From Devosia algicola (GTDB taxonomy: Bacteria; Pseudomonadota; Alphaproteobacteria; Rhizobiales; Devosiaceae): a DNA stretch of 64,000 nucleotides. The stretch spans positions 3,176,501 through 3,240,500 of the forward strand of contig NZ_CP118246.1 of the NCBI RefSeq assembly GCF_028816455.1, written 5' to 3'. Numbering within the stretch: position 1 is the stretch's first letter; each line of letters opens with the position of its first letter. Position numbers and translations under genes: made by a program. The notes beneath the pieces are model-generated. The model searched no databases. It was not told where the DNA came from and saw only the letters and a list, made by a program, of their open reading frames with translations. Positions 46,493 to 57,638 of the stretch are shown one piece after another.

Positions 46493-47743
46493 TAAATTAA
46501 AGGTCTCAGTCGTTGGCCTTGGCTATATCGGGCTGCCGACCGCGGCCGTTTTGGCGAATGTCGGCCACGACGTCGTCGGTCTGGATGTGAATCCCAAGGT
46601 CGTAGACATGATCAATCTTGGGGAAATCCACATTGTTGAAAAGGACCTCGATGGGTTGGTCCAAAAGGCGGTGGCGGCTGAAAGCCTACGTGCCACATTG
46701 CGCGCCGAGTCTGCGGACGTCTATATCATCGCGGTGCCAACGCCGTTCAAGGACGGGCATGAGCCTGATTTAAGCTATATCCAGCAAGCGGCACACTCCA
46801 TTGCTGGTGTGTTGGGGCCCGGTGCCCTTATTATTCTTGAGTCAACATCACCGGTGGGAGCCACCGAAAAACTAGTCGAATGGTTGTCGTCCACGCGACC
46901 TGACTTGACCTTTCCAACGAGCGCGGAATCGGAACCGGACGTGAACATTGCCTACTGCCCGGAGCGGGTGTTACCTGGCAGCATAATCGCCGAGCTTGTG
47001 AAAAATGACCGCGTTATTGGCGGGGTGTCGTCCATCTGTTCAGCAAGGGCAAAGCGATTTTACGAAACATTCGTACGCGGTGAGTGTATCGTGACGAGGC
47101 TCACGCGCCGCAGAGATGACCAAGCTGACCGAGAATGCGTTCAGGGATGTTAATATTGGCTTTGCCAATGAGCTGTCCCTGATCTGCGACAAATTGGGCA
47201 TTAATGTCTGGGAGCTTATCGGTCTGGCTAACCGGCATCCCCGGGTTAATATACTTAACCCGGGGCCTGGAGTTGGGGGGCACTGCATAGCTGTAGATCC
47301 CTGGTTCATCGTCCACGCGGCGCCCGACGAGGCGCGGCTGATTCGAACAGGCTCGGGAGGTGAACGATAACAAGCCAAATTGGGTGGTGGATAAGGTAAG
47401 TTCGGCAGTCAAGGAAGCGGCAGATCGCTGCGCAGAGGTGACAGTTGTCTGCCTGGGACTGGCCTTTAAAGCAAATGTCGATGATTTTCGTGAAAGTCCC
47501 GCGCTAGAGATTGTTGAGATGCTCACCCGACAGGACGTGTCCCAGCGCCTCTTGGTGGTCGAGCCATTCATCGAATGCCTGCCCGCCTCACTTGAGGGTC
47601 ACGTCCAACTGATGGGGTTGGAGGAGGCGTTGGCGCAGGCCGATGTAGTCGTTCTGCTCGTCGACCACCTGCAATTCAAGGCTGTTGATCAATTGTTGCT
47701 GGCGGGCAAAACCGTCATTGACACGCGTGGTAGTTGGCTATGA
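46482..47743 (+). CDS. UDP-N-acetyl-sugar 6-dehydrogenase (WecC/WbpA type; two frame breaks)
   Basis: NAD-dependent nucleotide-sugar dehydrogenase producing a uronic acid. N-terminal Rossmann [39 protein letters not shown], and [11 protein letters not shown]. The catalytic segment is [20 protein letters not shown] (active Cys), and the C-terminal domain has [20 protein letters not shown]. Breaks at 47096-47102 (GAGGCTC) and 47348-47354 (CAGGCTC). Removing one G at each gives [20 protein letters not shown] and [16 protein letters not shown], and 419 residues. The start at 46482 overlaps the epimerase gene. Substrate UDP-ManNAc or UDP-GlcNAc not decided. Confidence 0.9.
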
Positions 47744-49884
47744 AACAGGTGATCATCAGTGAAGGCGACGTCAGGCTTGAGGACGTTCCTGCCCCAATGG
47801 TGCAGCCCGGCTTTATCGTTATTAAAATGAACCACTCCTGCGTGTCGGTTGGAACCGAGATGTCGGGGGTAACGGCGACTGGTCGCTCGCTCGTGCGACG
47901 CGTGCTTGACCAGCCCAAGCACGTCCAGAAGGTCGCTGACCTAGTTCGCACGGATGGGCTATCCAATGCAGTGCGCCTCGTGCGAGAACGTTTGGCGGTG
48001 GAACTGCCGACAGGTTACTCGGGCGCAGGAACAGTGGTCGAGGTAGGTAAGGGTGTTGCCGATTTCAAGATTGGCGACCGGGCTGCTTGCGCTGGAGCGC
48101 AATGTGCGTTCCATGCCGAATTTGTCTGTATTCCAACTAATCTGGCAATCAAGATTCCTGATACGGTCGGATTTCCCGACGCGTCCACGGTGGCTCTGGG
48201 GGCGATAGGCTCTTCAAGGGGTGCGGCGGGCGGCACCAACGCTTGGGGAAATCTTCGTTGTAGTTGGGCTAGGCTTCATTGGCCAACTGACGGCACAGAT
48301 GCTCCGATCCAACGGTTGCCGTGTAATCGGTGTGGATGTCGATGGCGGGCGCATTGCAATGGCGCAGTCAATGGGTCTTGACTGGGGAATTCACCCGGAC
48401 GATTTTGACCAGATTACTCAGGTCGCCCGCCTCACCGGTGGTACGGGCGCAGATGGTGTGATCATTACGGCTGCAAGCCAGTCCGACGAGATTGTGTCCG
48501 CGGCTTTTAAGATGTGTCGGAAGAAGGCCCGTGTTGTCCTTGTGGGCGACGTCGGACTCGACCTGAGCCGTGCTGATTTTTACGCCAAGGAACTGGATTT
48601 TCTCATTTCGTCGTCATATGGCCCCGGTCGATACGATGAGCACTATGAACAAGGCGGGTTGGACTACCCTATTGGCTATGTGCGCTGGACCGAAGGTCGC
48701 AACATGGCTGAGTATTTTCGGTTGCTTGCCGACGGGTTAGTTGATCTTTCAAACCTTGCCACGGAAATTCATCCGCTTGCTAAAGCGGCGGATGCCTATG
48801 GGGCGCTGAAAAACGGACCTCAGAAACCCCTGCTCGTTTTGCTGTCCTATGAACTTGGCCACGATGTCCAACCACGGCGGCGGTTGGACATCCCTGGGGT
48901 CGCGGCGAGGAAACATGCTGGACGCATTCGTGTCGGGCTGATCGGTGCCGGCGGCTTTGCCAAGGGCATGCACCTGCCCAATATGGTCGAGATGGCAGAC
49001 ACTTTCGAGCCTTAGGGGCGTCGCCAGCAAGACCGGACACAATGCAGCCTCCACAGCGAAGCGTTTCGGCGCTAGCTATTGCACGACCGACCATTGGGAG
49101 GTACTCCACGACCCGGACATAGATGCGGTAATTATTGCCACGCGACACAACACACATGCATCCTTGGCGCTGGATGCGCTGCGCGCCGGCAAGCACGTGC
49201 TGGTTGAAAAGCCCCTGGCGCTTGAACAGACGGAGATTGCGGAGATCGAAGCCTTCTATTCGGGAGGTGCCCAGCCCAAACCGCTGCTGCTGACCGGGTT
49301 CAATCGTCGTTTTTCGCCCTTTCTCGAGAGAATTTCGGCTGGTGTGGCAGGACGATCCAATCCAATGATCATCAACTATCGGATGAATGCGGGATACATA
49401 CCGCTCGATCACTGGGTTCATGGGCCGGAAGGAGGGGGGCGCAATCGCGGTGAAGCGTGCCATATTTATGACTTGTGCACGTTCGTGACTCAATCTGAAG
49501 TCTTGTCGGTCGACGCGAAATCGATTGTCCCAGCGACGGAGTTCTATTCCGCTTCGGACAATTTTGTAGCTACGATGCAATTCCGAGACGGGACGGTTGC
49601 GACATTGACCTATACGGCGTCTGGTTCAACGGAATTTCCCAAAGAGGCAATGGAAATCTATGTGGACGGCAACATCTTCAGTCTTGATGAATATCGATCA
49701 TTAAAACTGGTCGGAGCGCGAGGTGAAAATATAGAGGCTCCGCAAGGCGGATAAGGGGCAAAAGCAGCAACTCAAGGCTTTCGCCAACGCCATTAAGAGC
49801 GGCGGCGCCTGGCCAATTCCACTTTGGCAGCAGGTTCAGGCCACTAAGATCGCGCTTAGCGTGGACGAGGCAATGAAAGCTTGA
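47740..49884 (+). CDS. Two-domain oxidoreductase: zinc-type alcohol dehydrogenase fused to Gfo/Idh/MocA (three frame breaks)
   Basis: Fusion of about 713 residues found in polysaccharide clusters. The N-half is a medium-chain dehydrogenase ([52 protein letters not shown]). The C-half is a Gfo/Idh Rossmann oxidoreductase (VGLIGAGGFAKGMHLPNMVE; HVLVEKPLALEQTEI; LLTGFNRRFSPFLE). Breaks at 48206-48212 (TAGGCTC), 49007-49013 (GAGCCTT) and 49734-49740 (GAGGCTC); repairs give GAIALQGVRRAAPTLGE, DTFELRGVASKTG and NIEVLRK-type IELRKADKGQK. The reaction is unknown; the two active sites suggest an oxidation-reduction relay on a nucleotide sugar. Coupled to the dehydrogenase by ATGA. Confidence 0.85.
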
Positions 49885-50047
49885 TCGGTATGAAACAAAC
49901 GACAGGTACACCCACCGTTTTGCTTCGGGTCTTCGCAATGCGCCACCGGATATTTTTTTGATTTTTTCAATATTTTCCATCCTTAGTTCACTGTCGGAAT
50001 TCAACTCAAGCATGCCTGAACTGACATAAAAGTGTAGGTCAAGTAAA

Positions 50048-51340
50048 ATGAACGTTCTTGAATGGAAATCCAATGATGTATTAGCGCTCCGCATCCTAGA
50101 AATTTCCCGGGCGTTACTTCTCGTGGCAATAGCGGCTTCGGCGCTCTACCAGCTACAGCGCTACTCTCTGTTTCCGTTCGCAGCAACAGGAAGGTTTGCG
50201 CTTTTCGTTGGTGTGTTGGTATTGGTTTCTTACGCCCGCCCTCGGTTGATTACGTCAATACCCACGCTCATCTGGTGTTTGGCGGCCACTGTCGCTTGGG
50301 CGGGCGTTAATACATATCTTCTCTTTGGTCCACAACTGGCGTTGGCGGCCACTGCCAGGTTCGCAAACGTTATGATCGTTGCACCACTCGCCTCGGTATT
50401 GTTCACCGACCAAAAGCACATTGGGCAGGTGTTCGCTGTTTATGTGCTGGTACTTACTGTGGCATTTCTGTCGATGATCTACCAGTATTATGGCGGCACA
50501 CTGGAGGCCATTGTCGGAAGTTACATTGCTATTCGCGCCGACCTCGTGCGTTACATGACCGTCGTTGGGGAACCGAATGTTGGCGGAATGGTCGCAGTGC
50601 TCGGCTTTATCGTTGGCGTAACAATCCCAAAGCGAATGATCGCATCCGTTATTATTGCGGGTGTGTCCGTTGCGTTTGTTGTCATGACGCTATCAAAGGC
50701 TGCCCTCGTGGGGTTAGCCTTGGCCGTGGGGATGTTAATTTTTATGCCAACGAAGGATAGGTCCAGGATAATTTCCAGGTCCACTATTTCAGGTCTTCTG
50801 GGATTGACAGTCTTGTTTTGTTTAGGCGCCAATAATTACCTTATTACCGCGTTTCAATCAGTCCTAGGGAATATTCCCGGCGAACCCTCCGTCATAGGCG
50901 ACTTAGCCAACAGACAACTCGGTGGTGGATTATCCGAGGTTCCTGTTGCCGGCGTGGAGGCCTCTTCTTACCACTGGCGCGATGCGATAGGGGTTTTGTT
51001 TGGCTTATCCTTCGGAATTGCGGGGAGCGCCGCCCAAGAAATCCTTGGCTCGGGCGTCAATGTCGTTCTGCCTCACAACTCCTATATGGAGATGTACTTA
51101 ACGGGTGGCATCGTCATGCTTGGGGTCATGGTTATTTTGATGGCAAATGCGTTCCGGCGTATTGTATCTGATGTCCTTAGATCCCGGCGCGCCGAGGAGC
51201 AGTGCGCGCTGGTATGCATGACGGTCCTATCATGTTGGATGTTCGTCTATCCTATCATCTACGAACCTGCTACGGGTGCATTGTTCTGGTCCATCATAGG
51301 CTATGGAAACCGCCTCTCCCATTCGAAGCATGAAGACTGA
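50048..51340 (+). CDS. Polytopic O-antigen ligase/polymerase-like membrane protein
   Basis: About 430 residues with ten or more hydrophobic segments (ISRALLLVAIAASALYQLQR; FALFVGVLVLVSYARP; VFAVYVLVLTVAFLSMIYQY; ASVIIAGVSVAFVVMTLSKA). The long periplasmic loop before the last helices contains HNSYMEMYLTGGIVMLGVMV, the place where Wzy/WaaL proteins carry their functional His. Sequence of this class is poorly conserved, so polymerase and ligase cannot be separated. The gene is preceded by a 160-base AT-rich gap and overlaps the next gene by 11 bases. Confidence 0.78.
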   Translation: MNVLEWKSNDVLALRILEISRALLLVAIAASALYQLQRYSLFPFAATGRFALFVGVLVLVSYARPRLITSIPTLIWCLAATVAWAGVNTYLLFGPQLALAATARFANVMIVAPLASVLFTDQKHIGQVFAVYVLVLTVAFLSMIYQYYGGTLEAIVGSYIAIRADLVRYMTVVGEPNVGGMVAVLGFIVGVTIPKRMIASVIIAGVSVAFVVMTLSKAALVGLALAVGMLIFMPTKDRSRIISRSTISGLLGLTVLFCLGANNYLITAFQSVLGNIPGEPSVIGDLANRQLGGGLSEVPVAGVEASSYHWRDAIGVLFGLSFGIAGSAAQEILGSGVNVVLPHNSYMEMYLTGGIVMLGVMVILMANAFRRIVSDVLRSRRAEEQCALVCMTVLSCWMFVYPIIYEPATGALFWSIIGYGNRLSHSKHED

Positions 51341-52471
51341 AGAGAATACCTTGAAAGTACCGTTCATAGATATCAAGCGCTATGAAGATGGCTTCCTTGA
51401 TGCTGTAAGCGCAAAGTTTGCAGCTATGTTGGCCGACGCGCAGTTCATGGGCGGCGCCGAAGTGCAGCGACTTGAGGCGCGCTTAGGAGAATTGTTGGAC
51501 GTAAAATCGGTCGTCACCTGTGCCAATGGCACCGACGCCTTGCAACTGGCACTACGGGCGTTGAATGTCGGGCCTGACGATACAGTTTTGGTGCCCGATG
51601 TCACATTCTGGGCGACCTTTGAGGCCGTGGTAAACGTCGGCGCTATGCCAGCTACACTTGACGTTGAGTTAAGTGATGGGGGAATTTCTGTTGCGGCGCT
51701 TCGGCGTGCTATTCACGACCTAAAACCGAAGGCCGCCATAATTGCGCATCTCTACGGGTGGGGCAGCGGGCGACTTGCCGAAATCAGGACGATCTGCCGT
51801 GACGAAGGAGTGTTATTGATCGAGGATGGTGCTCAATGCCTAGGGGCAGCCTATCAAGGTCAGCCGATCTATAAAGGTGCCCTGATCTCCACTGCATCAT
51901 TCTATCCCGCGAAGGTCCTGGGTGCAGCCGGTGACGGCGGCGCTATAATGACCGACGACCTAGAACTAGCATCGCGCACGCGCCGTTTAGCGAATCATGG
52001 ACGAACAGCGCACTACGGCTATGCGGATGTTGGTTGGAATTCGCGTCTGGATAGCCTTCAGGCCGCCTTTCTCAACTTGAGTTTGGACCACTTGGACGCG
52101 AGGCTGGCTTCGCGTCGTCGCGCCGCAGCTTATTATCAGGACGTGTTACCCAGCTTGGGAATTAGGATAATGATGCCGCCGGACGCCTACGTAGAAAATG
52201 GTTATTGCAATGTGTGTATGTTTGACGACCCTCAGAAAAAGACGGCTGTGGAGTCAGCGTTGAGGCACGCAGAAATTGGCTTTGGAAACATTTATCCTGG
52301 AGTGATTTCAGATCAGCAGGGCGCGCGCAGTTATATGTGCACGCACGTGGGGGGCGTGCGGGTCGCCAGCTTTGCGCTTCGGTGTTGAATTTACCACTTT
52401 TTCCTTACATGAGAATGACCGAACTTGAACGAGTCGTGAATGTCGTGGATGAGGCGGTTCGAACCGTATGA
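51330..52471 (+). CDS. DegT/DnrJ/EryC1 aminotransferase, WbpE type (one frame break)
   Basis: PLP-dependent nucleotide-sugar aminotransferase. Visible: VPFIDIKRYEDGFLDAVSAK, CANGTDALQLALRALNVGPD, LIEDGAQCLGAAYQG, Schiff-base Lys in SFYPAKVLGAAGDGGAIMTD, and WNSRLDSLQAAFLNL. Next to an acetyltransferase and Gfo/Idh enzyme it fits WbpE, which installs the 3-amino group on a UDP-3-keto-GlcNAcA. The frame breaks at 52377-52381, here with one base missing. Restoring G gives RVAELCASVLNLPLFPYMRM, the normal family ending, and 380 residues. The stop overlaps the next start as ATGA. Confidence 0.88.
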
Positions 52472-52986
52472 TCAAGTCGTCGAACATGAATCAGGACGTA
52501 TTTGTTCACAGTTCCGCCCACGTGTCCGAAAAAGCACGGATTGGTCCGGGCACCAAGGTTTGGATCAATGTGCAAATCCGCGAGGACGTTGTGATCGGCG
52601 AACACTGCATCATCTCGAAGGATGTTTATGTTGATCACGGAGTCAAGATCGGCCGCCGGTGTAAGATCCAGAACAGCGTGTCGATCTACAATGGTGTTGA
52701 GATCGCAGACGACGTCTTTGTCGGCCCCAATGTCTCCTTTACCAATGACAAGGTGCCAAGGGCATTTAATTCTGACTGGAAAATTACGCGAACAATGATC
52801 GAGAATGGAGCAAGCCTTGGCGCAAACTCAACCATTATCTGCGGTGTTACCGTTGGTGAGTTCGCGATGGTAGCAGCTGGAAGCGTGGTTACCAGGGACG
52901 TCGAGTCATTTACGCTTGTAGTAGGTAATCCCGCGAGGCCCGTCGCCAAGATCGACAAAAGCGGCAATCGCGTGAAGGAGGTCTAG
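52468..52986 (+). CDS. Hexapeptide-repeat sugar N-acetyltransferase, WbpD type
   Basis: Left-handed beta-helix acyltransferase of 172 residues. Repeats run from VHSSAHVSEKARIGPGTKVW through KIGRRCKIQNSVSIYNGVEI, and the catalytic-loop segment FTNDKVPRAFNSDWKITRTM is characteristic of WbpD/WlbB. It acetylates the 3-amino group of a UDP-amino-uronic acid, using acetyl-CoA, in the cytoplasm. The frame is intact. It lies between the aminotransferase and dehydrogenase of the same pathway. Confidence 0.92.
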   Translation: MIKSSNMNQDVFVHSSAHVSEKARIGPGTKVWINVQIREDVVIGEHCIISKDVYVDHGVKIGRRCKIQNSVSIYNGVEIADDVFVGPNVSFTNDKVPRAFNSDWKITRTMIENGASLGANSTIICGVTVGEFAMVAAGSVVTRDVESFTLVVGNPARPVAKIDKSGNRVKEV

Positions 52987-52989
52987 GCC

Positions 52990-53948
52990 ATGTCCGACCT
53001 ACCTTTGCGAGTGGGACTCGTCGGTCTGGGAAAAATGGGCCAGAATCATTTGCGTGTCCTTTCAATGCTCCGGGGCGTGGAATTGGCATTTCTCGCAGAC
53101 TCTGATTTGTCCTTGGCCGAGCGGCTTGGCGCAAGTTACGGTATTCCGGCGTTAGAGGACCTATCGCAGGCCACGGGGCCGGCAGATGCAATCATCATAT
53201 GCACACCAACGGTTACCCACGCGAATTTTGTCCGACTCTCCTCGACAACGGTCAGAAATATCTTTGTCGAAAAGCCGCTTGCCGGCACTTTGGCGGAAGC
53301 TGAGGAAATCGCTGCATTTTCTGCCGAGAATGGCCTGAACATCCAAGTGGGATTCATTGAGCGTTTCAACCCCGCGGTGCAAGAGGCTCAAGTCGATTCT
53401 GGATCGCGCGGAACGAGTGGTCAGCATCGACTTCACACGCACTAACAAACTCAGGCTCACGCATTACCGATGTCGATGTCGTAACAGACCTAATGATCCA
53501 CGATATTGATCTGGCCCTTTATCTGAATGGTCCAGCTAAAGAAGTGGTTGCGCATGGTTTTGCCCGAGACAGTATGATTGATTTTGCATCCGCCTTGATA
53601 ACTCACGACAATGGGCGATTTTCACGTATCCAAGCCAGCCGCATAACAGACAAGAAGAAGCGACTTATCGAGGCGACTTGCATCGATAAGTTCGTTGATT
53701 GCGAGCTGCTACGAAAGGAGATCATCATCAATCGGCAGTCAGAGATACGGCAGGCGGAAGGACAGCCGTACACGATAACGGCGATACAGGAGGCCGTGGA
53801 GGTTCGTCCGCAGGAAGCATTGCTGACTGAGTTGCAAGCCTTCGTTGCCAGTTGCCGCGGCGAAGCGTCCGCGGATTTACCTGGTGTGGAAGCCGGACTA
53901 CAAGCAATGCGCATTTGTGATCAGATTCAGCGGGCGGTGACGGTATGA
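52990..53948 (+). CDS. Gfo/Idh/MocA dehydrogenase, WbpB type (two frame breaks)
   Basis: NAD-dependent oxidoreductase that makes the 3-keto intermediate for WbpE. Rossmann VGLVGLGKMGQNHLRVL, ICTPTVTHANF, and EKPLAGTLAEAEEIA with the catalytic Lys; the substrate domain has VGFIERFNPAVQE and MIHDIDLALYLNGPAKEV. Breaks at 53383-53389 (GAGGCTC) and 53452-53458 (CAGGCTC), only 62 bases apart. Removing one G at each restores VQELKSILDRAERVVSIDF and TNKLSSRITDVDVVTDLM, and 318 residues. Overlaps the following epimerase as ATGA. Confidence 0.88.
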
Positions 53949-54926
53949 CGGCAATTCGAAGCTTCAAGGATGAGGTTGTACTCGTAACAGGCGGCGCTGG
54001 TTTTATCGGCAGCCATCTTGTTGATAAGTTGCTTTCCGAGGGTGCCGCTGAAGTTGTGGTCATCGACAATCTGTTTCTTGGCTCGGAGGATAACTTGTCC
54101 CAAGCGGTCGCAAGCGGCAAGCTTGCGTTTTATCGCGATGACGCGGAGGTCATGACTAGTCTCGAGTATATTTTCTCACGGCATGCGATCTCGGTTGTTT
54201 TCAACTGCGCGACCAAGGCACTGAACTACTCGTTTCTTAACCCAGCAAATGCGTTCGCCACGAATGTGGCCGTTGCGCTCAATCTGTTGGAGTTGCAGCG
54301 GCGCGGCGCTTTTCGCACGCTGTGCCATTTCTCTACTTCAGAGGTATATGGTTCCGCTGTCTATGAACCGATGGACGAAAAGCACCCTCGCAATCCCACC
54401 ACCACATATGCAGCAGGCAAGGCCGCGGCGGATTTGGCGGTGGAAAGCTATGTCCACATGTTTGGGCTGGACAGTTTCATTGTCCGTCCGTTCAATAATT
54501 ATGGCCCCCGACAAAACCACGAGGGCATGATGGCAGGTGTGATCCCCATCACCGCTTGGCGCATTTTGCACGGTGACAAACCCGAACTCCACGGCGAGGG
54601 TAACCAGAGCCGCGATTTCATATATGTTCATGACACGGTGGATGCTGTTGTGAAATTGTTCGGTGTGTTGCCGGCGGGCGAGGCGGTCAACATTGCTACC
54701 GACAATCAGATCACCATCGCGGCGCTTATAGAGCGCATCTGCAGTCAGATGAGCCTACGCAGGTGAAATCGTTCGCAAGCAGGCCCGGCATGCTGACGTG
54801 CTGAGCCACAGCGCCAGCAACGTAAAAGTACATTCCCTCATCGAATATTCGTTGACCGATTTCGACGCGGGTCTGAAGGCGACGTTGGATTGGTACACTC
54901 TGCGCTCCAAGGAAGGTACCCAGTGA
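53945..54926 (+). CDS. NAD-dependent nucleotide-sugar epimerase/dehydratase (one frame break)
   Basis: Extended SDR of 326 residues. NAD loop VTGGAGFIGSHLVDKLLSEG, FSTSEVYGSAVYEPMDEKHP, active YAAGKAAADLAVESYVHMFG (YxxxK), and RPFNNYGPRQNHEGMMAGVI. The frame breaks at 54751-54757 (GAGCCTA); removing one C gives QMSYAGEIVRKQARHADVLS and a normal C-terminus. Substrate and whether it epimerises or dehydrates are unknown; a 4,6-dehydratase-type reaction feeding the next aminotransferase is plausible. Its stop overlaps the GTG of the next gene. Confidence 0.85.
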
Positions 54927-56018
54927 AATCTATCCGACTTATGAGGCCCAATATCTCCTTTGATGAGGTCGAGGCAGATTTTCGGGAGGTATTTGAAGGC
55001 GGCATGTTTACGCGCGGGCACCACTGCGAGGCCTTTCGCCATGATATTGTCCGGTACACGGGAGCAAGTCATGCTCATCTCGTCACATCAGCAACAACGG
55101 CTCTGTGGGTTTGCTTGAAGCTTCTGAAAATCAAGGCCGGCGACGAGGTGATCGTTTCTGATTTTTCATTCCCCGCGACCGCCAACGTTGTCGAAGATCT
55201 TGGAGCACGCCCAGTATTTGCTGATGTATCGCTTAGCACCTTCAATATGACGCCGTCTGCCCTTGAAGCTGCAGTCACCCCGGCAACCCGGGCCGTAATA
55301 TTTGTAGATGCACTCGGCAATCCGACAGGGGTTACAGCTATCCGCGATCTATGCCGACGCCTCGGGTTGCCGCTGATAGAGGACGCCGCTTGTGCGATCG
55401 GCAGCGCCGAAGCGGGCGCGCGCTGCGGCACCATCTCTGACGCAACATGCTTCAGCTTTCACCCCCGGAAACTGTTGTGTACCGGCGAGGGTGGCGCCAT
55501 AACGACAAATCGGGCGGACTGGGCTGACTGGCTAGATGTCAAATTGGCCCACGGCGCCCGGGGGATGAAAGGCGTTGCGCTCGACTTCGTCAATTACGGA
55601 TACAATTTTCGGCTCCCTGAGTTACAGTCGGTGATGGGACGAAAGCAACTGGCCAAACTGGACAACATCATAGACGAGCGCAATCGCATCCGCGACCGCT
55701 ATATCGACGTGATGGCACCACTTGGTTTTGTGGCACAATCGGTGGGTTCAGACGTTCGCTATAATGTTCAGTCAATGGTGTTCAAGGTGCCGACCGGCTG
55801 CAGTAGAGATGGTCTGATCGGCAAGGCTCAAGAACCTTGGTATCGAGACCACAATTGGCACTTACGCAATGAGCAATTGCACATACTTCGCCGGGAAATA
55901 CGGCGAGCCGCGGCCAAACTCGACTTGGCTGGAAGCGAACACGATTACACTGCCCTGTTATCTGGGGCTGGATGTTTCGGTGGTCGTTGACGCGGTAGCG
56001 TCAGTTTTGGCCAACTGA
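54923..56018 (+). CDS. DegT/DnrJ/EryC1 aminotransferase, second copy (one frame break)
   Basis: PLP-dependent sugar aminotransferase of 364 residues, GTG start at 54923 (VKSIRLMRPNISFDEVEADF). Visible: HLVTSATTALWVCLKLLKIK, LIEDAACAIGSAEAGARCGT, Schiff-base Lys in FSFHPRKLLCTGEGGAITTN, and YNFRLPELQSVMGRKQL. The frame breaks at 55823-55829 (AAGGCTC); removing one G gives LIGKLKNLGIETTIGTYAMS and ends ALLAN-type VVVDAVASVLAN. It differs from the WbpE-like copy and so should serve another sugar, probably at C4. Coupled to the epimerase upstream. Confidence 0.87.
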
Positions 56019-56020
56019 CT

Positions 56021-56942
56021 GTGCGGCCATTGGTAATTGTGACGGGCGCAGGCGGGCTAGTGGGGGCCCACATAATGCATAGCCTAGCCCAAATGTCGAC
56101 AATCAGGCCGATAGGCGTAGTTCGCAGGCCGCTGTCCGACTTGGTCAATGGGGAGCAGGTGGTCGTTGATCTGACGGTTGGCAATGAGTGCGAGGAACTT
56201 GCAAGTCTTTCTCCTTCAGTTATCGTCCACGCTGCCGCTGTACTGCCCAACTCGCTGGATGACGAGCATGCCGCGGCGGCAAATACCCAAATCGACTCCA
56301 ACATATTGGAACTAGCTATAGCATGTGACGCGCGTGTAATTTTTGTTTCAAGCGTGAGCGTATACGCGAACTCGGCGCTGCCATGGACGGAGGCCTCGGA
56401 AATTGGACCGCTTCCCGCGTACCCAGCGTCAAAATACGCCACAGAAAAGAAAATTCAGCGCCTCGATGCCGCCAATTACATAATGAGGATCAGTTCCCCC
56501 TACAGCGCTACCCACCAAGGTCGCCAAGGAGTTCTGTACAACTTTGTTAGGCAGGCTGTTGCTGGGCAAGATTTGGTCGTCGTTGGAACAGGTGACCGAA
56601 CGCAAGACTTCATCCACGCTCAAGATATTGGAAGCGCTGTGCGTCTTGCAGTGATTCGCATGGTAGGCCACGACGCGTCACGTTTTTCGGATATCTATAA
56701 CATAGTAAACGGCTCGCCCATTTCCATGCGCTTGCTGGCGGAAAAAATCGTCAATATATGTGGCGCGGGGCGAATTGTTTACTCCGATGACCACGGGCCA
56801 GCAAATTTCTACCGCGCCCAACTGTCACGGGAGCGGGCAATGGCCAATTTAAATTGGAAGCCCAGCGTTCCAATTGAGCCTTGGTATTGCACAATTGGCA
56901 CGTCGAATGAGAGGCTGCAATGAAGATTGGCTTGTTGTCTGA
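56021..56942 (+). CDS. NAD-dependent epimerase/dehydratase, second copy (one frame break)
   Basis: Extended SDR of about 306 residues with GTG start at 56021. NAD loop VTGAGGLVGAHIMHSLAQ, VIFVSSVSVYANSALPW, active YPASKYATEKKIQRLDA, and VGTGDRTQDFIHAQDIGSA. The frame breaks at 56876-56882 (GAGCCTT); removing one C gives SVPIELGIAQLARRMRGC. The gene then ends 23 bases inside the next gene. Substrate unknown. Confidence 0.83.
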
Positions 56943-57625
56943 TGCACATGGCAACCCGGAGGGTCTTGAGCGCTGCCTATCGGCACTCCATCGGATCGCG
57001 GTCGATAAGATATACTTTCTAGGCGACGCCGTCGGCTATTTTTCTGGGTGGAGAGACGTACTTCGACTGCTCCATGACAACGAGGTGGACGCTGTCTTGG
57101 GAAACCACGACGACATGATCTTAGCGGGAAAAGTGGATGACTCAGATTCTAGGCTCTTATCAGCTGAAAGCCGAATATTTAGAAGAGATAGGCGACTATT
57201 TGGACTGGATGCGTGCGTGGCCGCGTCAACGTGAGGTATTGTGCGACGGGTACAAACTGCTGCTAGTGCATGGGAGCGCTTTGGACCCAACCAACGGTTA
57301 CGTATACCCTTGGTCGGATCACACAGTCTTCGCTGATGTGGATGCGGATGTGATAGCGATGGGACATACTCACCGGCCATTTGTTGCCAAGGTAGGGGGC
57401 ACGACACTTCTAAACGTTGGATCGTGCGGCCTTCCGCGCGACATAGGCAATGTCGCAAGTTGCGCAAGCTTTGACAGCGACACGGGCGAGTGCAGCGTTC
57501 ATCGAGTGCGCGTCGACACCCCAAAGCTGCTCGCACGAGTAGCTTCTCCGCATCAGGACGTGCTGAAGTGCCTTGATCGACGTGCGAGTGAGTTTGTCGG
57601 AAACCTTGTTGAGGGGTTTAAGTAA
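56920..57625 (+). CDS. Metallophosphoesterase, YfcE/calcineurin-like (one frame break)
   Basis: Two-metal phosphoesterase of 234 residues. Motifs: MKIGLLSDAHGNPEGLERCL (DxH), FLGDAVGYFSG (GDxxG), LGNHDDMILAG (GNHD), LLVHGSALDPTNGYVYPWS and VIAMGHTHRPFVAKVGG (GHTH). In E. coli YfcE this fold cleaves phosphodiesters. Inside a sugar cluster it might release a nucleotide or phosphate from an intermediate. The frame breaks at 57150-57156 (TAGGCTC); removing one G gives DDSDSSSYQLKAEYLEEIGD. Linked by overlaps to both neighbours. Confidence 0.87.
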
Positions 57626-57638
57626 TGGAAAGAAAAAA

